DNA from: Microbulbifer celer
Lineage (GTDB): Bacteria; Pseudomonadota; Gammaproteobacteria; Pseudomonadales; Cellvibrionaceae
Reading direction: 5' to 3'
NCBI RefSeq assembly: GCF_020991125.1
Contig: NZ_CP087715.1
Span: 1,639,501-1,703,500, forward strand
DNA: 64,000 nt
Position numbers and translations under genes: made by a program
In this document: positions 39,143 to 49,577 of the stretch, one piece after another
Layout: every line of letters begins with the position of its first letter
Position numbering within the stretch: position 1 is the stretch's first letter
The notes under the pieces: generated by a model
Database searches by the model: none
Seen by the model: only the letters and a program-made list of their open reading frames with translations
Told to the model about the DNA's origin: nothing

Positions 39143-40675
39143 GTGATAGACGTGAAGGATCTGAAGCAGGATATCCCTGCCAGTGTGGTGGTGTTTTTTG
39201 TGGCTTTGCCACTGTGTCTCGGGGTTGCCCTTGCGTCCGGTGCGCCGCTGTTCTCGGGGCTGATAGCCGGAATTGTCGGCGGTATCGTGGTCGGCGCAAT
39301 CAGCGGTTCCCGACTGGGGGTTTCGGGACCTGCTGCGGGGCTTACGGTAATCGTCCTTGCTGCAATTGAGACACTCGAGTCATTTCAGGTTTTCCTGCTG
39401 GCGGTATTACTCGGCGGACTGCTCCAGATCTTACTGGGCGCGCTGCGCGCGGGGATACTGGGATACTTTTTTCCATCTTCGGTGATCAATGGCATGCTCA
39501 CCGGCATTGGACTAATCATTGTCCTCAAGCAGATTCCCTACGCATTCGGGTTGGATGAATCGATTTCAATGGTTGAGGAAGGCATGCTCTCTGCTGTGCA
39601 TCCCGGTGTTCTGATTATTTCCCTGATGTCACTGGCTCTGCTGGTCGCCTGGGAAAGCCCACAGGTGAAACGGCTCAAATGGGTCGGTGCAATTCCCGGT
39701 CCTGTGGTAGCGGTGGCCACTGCAGTGGTGTTGGCACTGTTGTTCGCACGCACTGGAGAACTGGAGCTACACGCGTCTCAGCTCGTGAGCGTACCTGTGG
39801 CATCCGGTTTTAACGAATTTCTCAGCCTCTTCACGTTGCCGGACTTTACCCAAATCAACAATCCCGCGGTGTGGTCGGTAGCAGTTACCATTGCTGTCGT
39901 GGCCAGCCTGGAAACTCTGCTCAGTGTGGAAGCGATCGACAAAATGGACCCGCTCAAACGTACCACACCGACCAATCGGGAGCTGGTGGCACAGGGGGTC
40001 GGCAACTCGTTCTCCGGCCTCATTGGTGGCCTTCCGGTCACTCAGGTTATTGTGCGCAGTAGCGTCAATCTGCAGACTGGCGCGCGCTCCAAAGCCTCAA
40101 CGATCTGCCACGGTATCCTGTTGCTGGTGTGTGTTGCGACGCTACCCACCTGGCTGAATATGATTCCTCTCGGCGTATTAGCTGCGGTACTAATCCTGAC
40201 CGGTTACAAGCTGGCGAAGCCCGCACTGTTCAAGAAGATGTGGGCGGCGGGTCTGGAACAGTTTCTGCCGTTCGCGATCACGGTGTCGGGCGTTGTATTC
40301 ACGGATCTTCTGACCGGTGTTGGCCTCGGCATGGCGGCGGCAATTTTTGCGCTGTTGCGCCGTAATTATCTCAACTCACACTTTCTGCATAAAAAGCAGG
40401 GGACGGAAGAGGGCAACCGACCCCGCATCAACCTGCGGCTCGCGGAAGAGGTGACTTTTCTCAACAAAGGAGCGATCCGAAAAGAGCTGAGTGAAATTCC
40501 GGATAACGCGCATGTGATCCTGGATAAACGCAACTGTGTTTACATGAATCACGATATTGCTGAAACTATCGATGGCTTTATCGCTACCGCAAGTGCCAGG
40601 AATATTGAGGTAGAAGTGATCGAACGTCAGGCTGTGGTGCCAATCTGGGAGGAGCGAAACTCCAGGGCTGCCTGA
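39143..40675 (+). CDS. SulP/SLC26-family inorganic anion transporter
   Basis: 510-aa membrane transporter. The N-terminal two thirds are hydrophobic with the SLC26 pattern: DIPASVVVFFVALPLCLGVALASGAPLFSGLIAGIVGG, the conserved SGPAAGLT core motif, and LETLLSVEAIDKMDPLKR followed by GVGNSFSGLIGGLPVTQVIVRSSVN. A cytoplasmic STAS-like domain occupies about residues 425-500 (VTFLNKGAIRKELSEIP, HVILDKRNCVYMN). Members of this subgroup move bicarbonate or sulfate; which one is not decidable here. GTG start, six bases after AGGAG. Monocistronic; divergent from a two-component system that may regulate it. Confidence 0.9.
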   Translation: MIDVKDLKQDIPASVVVFFVALPLCLGVALASGAPLFSGLIAGIVGGIVVGAISGSRLGVSGPAAGLTVIVLAAIETLESFQVFLLAVLLGGLLQILLGALRAGILGYFFPSSVINGMLTGIGLIIVLKQIPYAFGLDESISMVEEGMLSAVHPGVLIISLMSLALLVAWESPQVKRLKWVGAIPGPVVAVATAVVLALLFARTGELELHASQLVSVPVASGFNEFLSLFTLPDFTQINNPAVWSVAVTIAVVASLETLLSVEAIDKMDPLKRTTPTNRELVAQGVGNSFSGLIGGLPVTQVIVRSSVNLQTGARSKASTICHGILLLVCVATLPTWLNMIPLGVLAAVLILTGYKLAKPALFKKMWAAGLEQFLPFAITVSGVVFTDLLTGVGLGMAAAIFALLRRNYLNSHFLHKKQGTEEGNRPRINLRLAEEVTFLNKGAIRKELSEIPDNAHVILDKRNCVYMNHDIAETIDGFIATASARNIEVEVIERQAVVPIWEERNSRAA

Positions 40676-40776
40676 CCAGACATCCGGAAAGTTCTCTAGC
40701 ACAGGGAAGTGCGAACCGAACGCGAGGCGAGATGTTGAAAAACAAAGGAAATCGAAGAGGGAGAGGCTTCTCCTTG

Positions 40777-41244
40777 CTATCGCGTTGAGTCGGGCTCGGG
40801 ACTGACGATGTCTTCGATTTTTTCTGTCAGATTGCGCACCATCCGGATATGGGGAATACCGGCTTCCATAAATGGTTCACCATCTACGCTAAAACCGGCT
40901 TTCTCATAGAATGGAATCGCATGGCGCTGGGCATTCAGGTAGACGCTTTTCTGACCCTCGGCGCGGGCAAACTTGCAGATAAATTGCAATAATTCCAGCC
41001 CGGCGCCAAGGCCTCGTGCCTTTTTCAGGACTGCCATACGGCCGATTTTGCCTTCGCCGGTGATGCGCCCGGTGCCAACCGCTTTGTCACTGTGAAAGAC
41101 GAGAAAATGCTGGGCGGTTTCCTCGTGCTCATCCCACTCGTCTTCCGGGGAAACCTGCTGTTCGTCAATAAACACTTCCTGGCGGATTTTGCGAATTGCC
41201 TTGAAGTCGGTTTGCCAGTCGGCCAATCGTACGAACAATCCCAT
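40777..41244 (-). CDS. GNAT-family N-acetyltransferase
   Basis: 155-aa acetyl-CoA-dependent acetyltransferase. The acetyl-CoA pyrophosphate loop is KARGLGAGLELL, preceded by the beta strand KIGRMAVLK and followed by SVYLNAQRHAIPFYEKAGF, the normal GNAT order. The N-terminus has RKIRQEVFIDEQQV as in ElaA-like proteins. It starts two bases after the roxA stop and is the last gene of the mnmA-hflD-purB-roxA operon. Substrate unknown. Confidence 0.88.
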   Translation of the reverse strand: MGLFVRLADWQTDFKAIRKIRQEVFIDEQQVSPEDEWDEHEETAQHFLVFHSDKAVGTGRITGEGKIGRMAVLKKARGLGAGLELLQFICKFARAEGQKSVYLNAQRHAIPFYEKAGFSVDGEPFMEAGIPHIRMVRNLTEKIEDIVSPEPDSTR

Positions 41245-41246
41245 GA

Positions 41247-42416
41247 TCAGACTTCCTCTTCGTCCCAGTCTGGTTCCGGGTAGATCAGACTGCCCTGGGA
41301 AACCAGTTGATCGATCAGCCCATCGGCTGCTTGTAGTTCTGGATGATTTTGCAGATCTCCCAGCTCAATGCAATGGCTGAGACAGAAGGGTTCCGCGAAA
41401 AGTAACGGCGCGGGGAACGATTCGCCATCCACGAACAGGGTCTCCGGATCCCGACAGAAAGCACAGCGAGAGCCCGGATTGAGTATCAGGCTACCGCCGT
41501 TGGCGAGCTCTTCCCGCCAGTCCTCGGCACCGCCGGCGTCCAGGGCCACGGTATCCGGGTATTTGGCTTCGGTCATGATGGCGCCAAACCACTGTGCGAG
41601 ATTCTGTGGCTGCTTCAGCCATTCGCGCATTTGCGCCTGGACACGCTCCACACTGGCAGCGTCAATTTCAGCGGGATTTTTTGCCGGCATCAGATCCGGG
41701 TCGCTGTAGCGGTAATGATCCGGCAGTCCCATAGCCAGCTCGGCGGCCAGGTCTTCCAGCATGGTGCGGGCGGAGGGCGCCCGGAAACCGATAGAGATGG
41801 TGGTGCAACCCCCCTCGGCAATGCCCCAGTGACTGAACTGCGGTGGCAGGTACAGCATGTCTCCCGGTTCCAGTATCCAGCTGCTTTCCGCCTCAAAGTC
41901 CCGCAGGATATTCAGCGGCGTGCCTTGCACCCGCGGGCTGCAGGCGTCCGCCTTGGGGCCCAGTTGCCAGCGGCGCTTGCCTTCTGCTTGCAGCAGAAAC
42001 ACATCGTAAAAATCGTAGTGCGGCCCGACGCTGCCCTGATCCGCTGCGTAGCTGATCATGATGTCGTCGAGCCGCCAGTCGGGGATAAAACGGAAACGTT
42101 GCTTGAGCGCGGCCACCTCAGGAATCCACTGATCCACTGCCTGAACCAGCAGTGTCCAGTGGCTTTTGGGGAGTGCGAAGAAATCTTGCTCGGTAAACGG
42201 ACCGGTGCGCAATTGCCAGGGGCCTTCCGTACCGTGCTCCAGGATCAGGCGAGATTCAATCTGCTCCTCCAGCGCCATACCCGCCAGCTCCTCACCGGAA
42301 ATCGGCGGCTCAAAGTCGGGGAACGCGTTGCGGATCAGTAGCGGCTTCTTTTGCCAGTACTCCCGCAGGAATTCCTCGACGGTAATCTCACCCAGATGGG
42401 TCAATGGCGCTGTCAC
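41247..42416 (-). CDS. roxA: Ribosomal protein uL16 3-hydroxylase (cupin/JmjC, YcfD-like)
   Basis: 389-aa Fe(II)/2-oxoglutarate oxygenase. E. coli YcfD/RoxA hydroxylates an arginine of ribosomal protein L16; this protein has the same layout. The N-terminal EYWQKKPLLIRNA is a family signature, the metal triad is seen as HYDFYDVF (His and Asp) and the distal HWGIAEGGCTTISIGFR histidine, and the C-terminal half is the dimerisation/winged-helix part. It starts with GTG downstream of purB and is adjacent to a GNAT gene. The symbol rests on family resemblance, not on a proven substrate. Confidence 0.9.
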   Translation of the reverse strand: MTAPLTHLGEITVEEFLREYWQKKPLLIRNAFPDFEPPISGEELAGMALEEQIESRLILEHGTEGPWQLRTGPFTEQDFFALPKSHWTLLVQAVDQWIPEVAALKQRFRFIPDWRLDDIMISYAADQGSVGPHYDFYDVFLLQAEGKRRWQLGPKADACSPRVQGTPLNILRDFEAESSWILEPGDMLYLPPQFSHWGIAEGGCTTISIGFRAPSARTMLEDLAAELAMGLPDHYRYSDPDLMPAKNPAEIDAASVERVQAQMREWLKQPQNLAQWFGAIMTEAKYPDTVALDAGGAEDWREELANGGSLILNPGSRCAFCRDPETLFVDGESFPAPLLFAEPFCLSHCIELGDLQNHPELQAADGLIDQLVSQGSLIYPEPDWDEEEV

Positions 42417-42475
42417 AGTGGATTCAACCTCTACTTCTTCGTTTTTCGCGCAGACAGTCCGTAAACAGGCCGGAC

Positions 42476-43885
<1,410 letters not shown>

Positions 43886-43919
43886 TTAGCCCGCGGCAGG
43901 TAAAACAATAAGATTGAAA

Positions 43920-44555
43920 TCAGTGCTCTACAGTTTCGTATTTGGAAACGAGCGCATCCATGGCCTGGATCAATTTCTTGCGCTGAAACAGAAGGTGCAT
44001 CCGGCGGCCACCGAGTTGGCGCCACAAGGTCGCGGAGCGTACGCCGGCAAACAGCATGGTGCGGATCTGGCTGGCAATGCGTTCCTGCTGAAGGTAATTG
44101 AAGTCACCCAGTACCTGAATGCGAAAACGGAACGTACTCAGCGTGTCGCTGTAAATGCTGGCCAGGTTGGCAAATACATTTTCGTGACCGACCCCAAAGT
44201 GCTGGGCTTGAACCTGAGCCTTTTCCAGGCGGCTGCCAATAATGGAAAGTAAATCCGGCTTCTTCGCCAGTTGCCGCTGCAAATAGAGAATGGAAAGCAC
44301 GTAGCGCAGGCAGTCGGTGTACTCGGGATGCTGTCGGGTTGCCAGCAGCTGGCGTGCGCCACGCAAACCGGGCAGTACTTTCTCTACCCCGCCATAGACA
44401 TCTTCGGTAGTTTCCGGGTTCTGTTGAAACAGGCTGTAAACCCCCGTCTCCAGTTGCTCTGCTGGTGCGGTGCCGGTTTTCGCCAGCCGCTCTACCAGAA
44501 TTGCCGCTTGGAATACGCCAGCCAGCGCCAGTCCCTGATCTCGCCAGTTACTCAA
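43920..44555 (-). CDS. hflD: High frequency lysogenization protein HflD homologue
   Basis: 211-aa protein of the YcfC/HflD family, in E. coli a membrane-peripheral factor that antagonises phage lambda CII. Recognised by [65 protein letters not shown] and LWRQLGGRR, and by position between mnmA and purB. It starts with TTG overlapping the mnmA stop by four bases (TTGA), so it is translationally coupled. Cellular role outside lambda biology is not known. Confidence 0.93.
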   Translation of the reverse strand: MSNWRDQGLALAGVFQAAILVERLAKTGTAPAEQLETGVYSLFQQNPETTEDVYGGVEKVLPGLRGARQLLATRQHPEYTDCLRYVLSILYLQRQLAKKPDLLSIIGSRLEKAQVQAQHFGVGHENVFANLASIYSDTLSTFRFRIQVLGDFNYLQQERIASQIRTMLFAGVRSATLWRQLGGRRMHLLFQRKKLIQAMDALVSKYETVEH

Positions 44556-45742
44556 TTATCGCTCCCTGTAGTGCTGCGGGGTTGAGCCTCAGTCAGGCCA
44601 ATGCCTGTAGCCTCGTCAATAACGGCGCCACCAAGACAGACATCGCCGCGGTAAATCACCACAGACTGCCCCGGGGTTACCGCCCGCTGCGGTTCGTCGA
44701 ATGCAATCTCCAGGCTACCATCTGCCTTCACGGTTATCTCGCAGTCCTGATCGGCCTGGCGATAACGGGTCTTTGCGGCAGCACGGAATTTTTCTGCCGG
44801 CGCCTCGCCGTTAATCCAGTGCGTCTGGGAGGCATTGAGTCCCGTGGAGTAGAGCAGGGGATGGTGCTTGCCCTGGGCGACCAGTAAGACATTACGCTCC
44901 AGGTCTTTGCCTACAACGTACCATGGTTGATCGCCCGCGCCTTTCACGCCGCCAATCCCCAACCCCTGACGCTGGCCGATCGTGTGGTACATCAGACCCG
45001 CGTGCTCACCCATCACTTCACCGTCCGGGGTCTGCATCTCACCGGGTTGGGCCGGCAGGTATTGCTCGAGAAAATCCTTGAAACGGCGTTCGCCAATAAA
45101 ACAGATACCGGTGCTGTCTTTTTTTGTGGATGTCACGAACCCGTTCTCTTCTGCGATCCGGCGCACTTCCGGCTTCTCCAGTTCACCCAGCGGGAACAGG
45201 GAGCGGGCAAACTCTGCTTCGCCCACAGCGTGCAGGAAATAACTCTGGTCTTTGTTGTTGTCCAGGCCTTTCTGCAGGTAGGTGCGGCCGCCTTCGTCGA
45301 GGCGCCGGGCATAGTGGCCGGTGGCAATCAGTTCCGCCCCCAGCATACTGGCGTATTCAAGGAAGACTTTAAACTTGATTTCACGGTTGCAGAGGATGTC
45401 CGGGTTCGGCGTCCGCCCGGCCTTGTACTCCGCCAGGAAGTATTCGAAAACGTTGTCCCAGTATTCCGCAGCGAAATTGGCGGTATGCAGTTTGATCCCC
45501 AGGCGCTCACAGACGGCCTCGGCGTCGGCCAGGTCCTGCTTGGCGGTGCAGTACTCAGTGCCGTCATCTTCGTCCCAGTTCTTCATGAACAGGCCTTCCA
45601 CCTGATAGCCCTGCTGCATCAGCAGCAGAGCAGCGACAGAAGAGTCTACGCCGCCGGACATGCCAACGATCACGCGCTGAGAGTCTGAACTGTCGACGGC
45701 CTTGGCGCTGGGGCCCTGGCCGGTGGTCGAGGTCTGGGTCAT
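44552..45742 (-). CDS. mnmA: tRNA-specific 2-thiouridylase MnmA
   Basis: 396-aa enzyme that thiolates uridine 34 in tRNA for Lys, Glu and Gln. PP-loop ATPase motif [18 protein letters not shown], then [10 protein letters not shown], the first catalytic cysteine in [15 protein letters not shown], the second in [15 protein letters not shown], and the C-terminal beta domain ([26 protein letters not shown]). The ATG at 45742 has GGAA upstream; the frame is open 24 codons further without support. First gene of the mnmA-hflD-purB-roxA-GNAT operon. A 20-residue N-terminal tail rich in Ser/Thr precedes the P-loop. Confidence 0.96.
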   Translation of the reverse strand: MTQTSTTGQGPSAKAVDSSDSQRVIVGMSGGVDSSVAALLLMQQGYQVEGLFMKNWDEDDGTEYCTAKQDLADAEAVCERLGIKLHTANFAAEYWDNVFEYFLAEYKAGRTPNPDILCNREIKFKVFLEYASMLGAELIATGHYARRLDEGGRTYLQKGLDNNKDQSYFLHAVGEAEFARSLFPLGELEKPEVRRIAEENGFVTSTKKDSTGICFIGERRFKDFLEQYLPAQPGEMQTPDGEVMGEHAGLMYHTIGQRQGLGIGGVKGAGDQPWYVVGKDLERNVLLVAQGKHHPLLYSTGLNASQTHWINGEAPAEKFRAAAKTRYRQADQDCEITVKADGSLEIAFDEPQRAVTPGQSVVIYRGDVCLGGAVIDEATGIGLTEAQPRSTTGSDN

Positions 45743-46051
45743 TGGGTGTTCCGATTGAGTGTTCCGAAAAGGCTCCGATATCCCCGCGCCCCGGTCAGGG
45801 CGGGCGAATATCATCTACCGGTACAAAAATGGGGGCGCATTTTACCCGTGAAAGGGGCCTGTGACCAATTCACGCACTTGCGCCGATTTTTCCCTGTCTC
45901 GTCAGTCAGTCGTGCAGCCTCAAATCTCCACGATGACGCCAAATTCTCCCTATAGCCTAGACGTTACCAGCGATGCAACGCTTTCAGCGTTCATGTGGCT
46001 TTCCCACGGGACAGCAGGAACCCAACAAGTCGGAGAAAGCCCGCCTTCCAG
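45743..46051. other. Intergenic region between rluE and mnmA
   Basis: 309 bases downstream of rluE and upstream of mnmA on the minus strand. A possible minus-strand promoter is at 45950-45978. Short open frames here have no ribosome-binding sites or recognisable content. No hairpin with a T-run was seen after rluE. Confidence 0.6.
45950..45978 (-). promoter_or_regulatory. Possible mnmA operon promoter
   Basis: On the minus strand TTGCAT, 17 bases, CTATAG (or TATAGG at 18). It lies about 210 bases before the mnmA start, giving a long leader. Weak match. Confidence 0.3.
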
Positions 46052-46714
46052 TTACCGACGCGGCTTGCGCGGCGGCCTGGGATCGGTATGCGCTTTCCCT
46101 CTGGCACCAGCGTCCCCGCTTTTCCTGGCTGCTGAACGGCGCATCTTTTTGTGTCGCGGCGGTGCTTTGGGCAAATGAACCGATGTCCGTCGCTTTTGCC
46201 CCGGCTCCAATCCATCCAGAGACCAGTTGCCTATGGCATAGCGCACCAGCCTCAGAGTGGGGAAGCCAACGGCGGCGGTCATTCTACGCACCTGTCGATT
46301 GCGCCCCTCGCGAATCGTCAGCGCAATCCAACTGGTGGGAATATTGCGACGCTCCCGAATCGGCGGATTGCGCGGCCAGATAGACGGTGACGCCAGCCGG
46401 TTTGCCTGCGCCGGCGCGGTTTTACCGTCTTTCAGCAATATACCGCGCCGCAGGCGTTCCAGCGCCTCATCGGTAATTTCTCCCTCTACCTGCGCCCAGT
46501 ACGTTTTGGGCAGTTTGTTGCGCGGGTGGGCAATCTGATGCTGTAGCTGACCATCATTGGTGAGTAAAAGCAGCCCCTCCGAGTCGTGGTCAAGTCGGCC
46601 GGCGGCATAAAACCCGGAGTCGTCGATATGGTCGGCGAGGGTGGGGCGGCCGTCGGGATCGGTAAACTGGCTGAGCACACCATAGGGCTTGTTGAACAGG
46701 ATCAGATCGCTCAT
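46052..46714 (-). CDS. rluE: 23S rRNA pseudouridine synthase, RluE family
   Basis: 220-aa RsuA-type pseudouridine synthase; RluE modifies U2457 of 23S rRNA. Catalytic aspartate motif [17 protein letters not shown] is near residue 40; other family marks are [16 protein letters not shown] at the very N-terminus (no S4 domain, as in RluE), KTYWAQVEG, and [25 protein letters not shown]. The C-terminal 40 residues are very basic (Lys/Arg/Pro rich) and longer than in E. coli RluE. Divergent from icd. Confidence 0.92.
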   Translation of the reverse strand: MSDLILFNKPYGVLSQFTDPDGRPTLADHIDDSGFYAAGRLDHDSEGLLLLTNDGQLQHQIAHPRNKLPKTYWAQVEGEITDEALERLRRGILLKDGKTAPAQANRLASPSIWPRNPPIRERRNIPTSWIALTIREGRNRQVRRMTAAVGFPTLRLVRYAIGNWSLDGLEPGQKRRTSVHLPKAPPRHKKMRRSAARKSGDAGARGKAHTDPRPPRKPRR

Positions 46715-46769
46715 TGAATCGTCAGGCTAGAGATGAGGTTGTAAGGAAACTACAAAAACAGACGGATGC

Positions 46770-46778
46770 TGATATAAT
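46770..46778 (+). promoter_or_regulatory. Extended -10 promoter for icd
   Basis: TGATATAAT: an extended -10 (TGn plus perfect TATAAT). No convincing -35, as expected for this class. Predicted start near 46785, giving a leader of about 140 bases that contains the hairpin at 46853-46876. Confidence 0.55.
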
Positions 46779-46852
46779 CCCGCCGATTTTTAAGCCGGTC
46801 CAGCGCAAGCAACGGCGCTCGCAATGGGCTGCACCCCTACCGGCAGTAGATG

Positions 46853-46876
46853 AATCGGCATATTATGCCGATTTTT
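46853..46876 (+). terminator. Terminator-like hairpin within the icd leader
   Basis: Perfect 9-bp stem AATCGGCAT/ATGCCGATT with a 3-base loop, followed by TTT before CGCTC, lying 49 bases upstream of the icd start. It may attenuate icd or end a short leader RNA. Confidence 0.5.
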
Positions 46877-46925
46877 CGCTCAAAAAGCCGGACATTTAGT
46901 CAAAGAGTTACGGGAGTCAACTTAC

Positions 46926-48176
<1,251 letters not shown>

Positions 48177-48201
48177 TTATTTAGTACCGAACAGTACTGA
48201 C

Positions 48202-48237
48202 AAAAGCCCCGCATCGAAAGATGTGGGGCTTTTTTTT
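48202..48237 (+). terminator. Intrinsic terminator after icd
   Basis: AAAAGCCCC...GGGGCTTTT stem with a GAAA tetraloop (one bulge pair) followed by eight T. Confidence 0.92.
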
Positions 48238-48411
48238 GGGAGCGGTTTAATGAAAGCTGGTTTATCGGGGCGACACCCCTGAAGGCAAGCGGTACCATCG
48301 TGCTAGTCAGTAGGCGAGAGGAGTGGGTAACCGCGGCTGACCGCAGCGTCAGAAAAGGTTCTGGATAACCGGGTGCGAACCTGCCTGCAGGGTGCGCGGC
48401 CGCGGCTTAGA

Positions 48412-48438
48412 ACCGGATGCTGCTTTCCGGCATCCGGT
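48412..48438 (-). terminator. Hairpin after cspD
   Basis: Perfect 9-bp stem ACCGGATGC/GCATCCGGT with a 9-base loop, 13 bases beyond the cspD stop; weak U-tract (TTCT) on the minus strand. Confidence 0.5.
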
Positions 48439-48450
48439 GCACAGGCGTGA

Positions 48451-48729
48451 TCAATCCAGTGCTTCTTCCGTCTCCCGCGAATGGGCGACCTCGCGTTGAG
48501 GGGCGGATTTTCGCGGGGAGTCTGCGACTTCAGAGACAATGTTCGCTGCGTGGAACCCCTTGTCTCCTTGAATGATGTCAAAACTGACCTGCTGACCTGC
48601 TTTCAGGGTGCGGTAACCTTCCATCTGGATGGCAGAATAGTGCGCAAACAGATCCTCTCCACCCTCATCGGCCAGAATGAATCCGTACCCCTTGGCATTA
48701 TTGAACCATTTAACGGTACCGGTAGGCAT
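48451..48729 (-). CDS. cspD: Cold shock-like protein CspD
   Basis: 92-aa OB-fold nucleic-acid-binding protein. RNP1 is KGYGFI, RNP2 is DLFAHYS (the usual form is VFVHYS), within GTVKWFNNAKGYGFILADEGGEDLF. The C-terminal extension of about 20 polar residues past the cold-shock domain and the position next to clpS-clpA identify it as CspD, a replication inhibitor in E. coli, rather than CspA. ATG follows AGAGGG. Divergent from clpS with a 320-base intergenic region holding several dyads. Confidence 0.93.
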   Translation of the reverse strand: MPTGTVKWFNNAKGYGFILADEGGEDLFAHYSAIQMEGYRTLKAGQQVSFDIIQGDKGFHAANIVSEVADSPRKSAPQREVAHSRETEEALD

Positions 48730-49057
48730 GGCGAAATCCCTCTAATTGCCGGGGCGACTGCTTGCCGCCTGAAATTTGTCTTATTTATTGTTATCGCGCT
48801 TCATGCGCTCAATTTATCTGCACAACTTCTTATGTCTGTTGTGCACGTGACGAGCGTGTCACAACCGCGATGGCGCGGTTACTACCTCTTGTAGCCAAGA
48901 CCCTTGCCATTGTCAAGGGGATCCGATTCAGCGGACTGCGCTTCCTGGGCAATGAGGTTACAATGCGCCTTCTATTGAATTCCAACCGGCACACTGCCTT
49001 CAGACTGAACGTCCTGTGGATGCGGTTGCCTGAGCATAAATATGATTGATGAGCGCT
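48730..49057. other. Divergent cspD-clpS intergenic region
   Basis: Gene-free. Contains the inverted repeat at 48819-48845, GTGAC-N6-GTCAC at 48847-48862 and CCCTTG-N7-CAAGGG at 48901-48919. No CRP-spaced site: the GTGA/TCAC halves are eight bases apart instead of six. Confidence 0.6.
48819..48845. promoter_or_regulatory. Perfect inverted repeat between cspD and clpS
   Basis: TGCACAAC-N11-GTTGTGCA. Eight-base perfect arms with one helical turn between, consistent with a dimeric regulator site, about 90 bases upstream of cspD and 215 upstream of clpS. Confidence 0.45.
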
Positions 49058-49453
49058 ATGGGAAAATTACAGACCATTAAACTACACTCGAACCAAGACG
49101 AGGGAGGGGATGACTTCCACTTTGGTGGCCCGGAAGGTGATACGGCGCTCGCTGAAGCCAAGCCACAACTCAAACGCCCTTCAATGTACAAGGTGGTCAT
49201 GCTCAATGATGACTACACGCCCATGGAATTTGTTGTGGAAGCCCTGGAGTTATTCTTTTATGTCAACAGGGAACGCGCCACTCAGTTGATGTTACAGGTG
49301 CATACAAAGGGAAAAGCGGTCTGCGGTGTCTATACTCGAGATATAGCGGAGACAAAGGCCGCACAGGTTAACCAGTTTGCACGGGATAACGAGCACCCGC
49401 TGCTCTGCGAAATTGAAGCTGCTGAAGACGACGAAAAAGGCGAGGAGGGTTAA
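49058..49453 (+). CDS. clpS: ATP-dependent Clp protease adaptor ClpS
   Basis: 131-aa adaptor that delivers N-degron substrates (Leu, Phe, Tyr, Trp N-termini) to ClpAP. Family core [25 protein letters not shown] provides the substrate pocket; [27 protein letters not shown] contacts the ClpA N-domain; it ends with [14 protein letters not shown]. The ATG at 49058 was chosen because the MGK start matches the usual family length; an in-frame ATG at 49049 adds three residues. Followed by clpA after 124 bases. Confidence 0.94.
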   Translation: MGKLQTIKLHSNQDEGGDDFHFGGPEGDTALAEAKPQLKRPSMYKVVMLNDDYTPMEFVVEALELFFYVNRERATQLMLQVHTKGKAVCGVYTRDIAETKAAQVNQFARDNEHPLLCEIEAAEDDEKGEEG

Positions 49454-49577
49454 TTCATCAGTTCCGCTGCCTGAACCTGTCAGGCGCGACGTTCCCACCC
49501 GGCGATGCCGGTGATAAATCACGAATACCACGCGGCGGCACGCGCGGTTGACATTGACCAGAATGTTTGAGGTTTAG

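Noticed and set aside
40759..40773. GGAGA/TCTCC hairpin between the SulP and GNAT genes as a terminator
   Set aside because: Only five base pairs and no T-run; too weak to call.
46714..46899. 61-codon open frame covering the icd leader
   Set aside because: Begins with TTG on top of the rluE start, has no Shine-Dalgarno, lies upstream of the predicted icd promoter for its first third, and spans the leader hairpin.
48847..48862. GTGAC-N6-GTCAC as a CRP site
   Set aside because: CRP needs TGTGA-N6-TCACA; here the GTGA and TCAC halves are eight bases apart.
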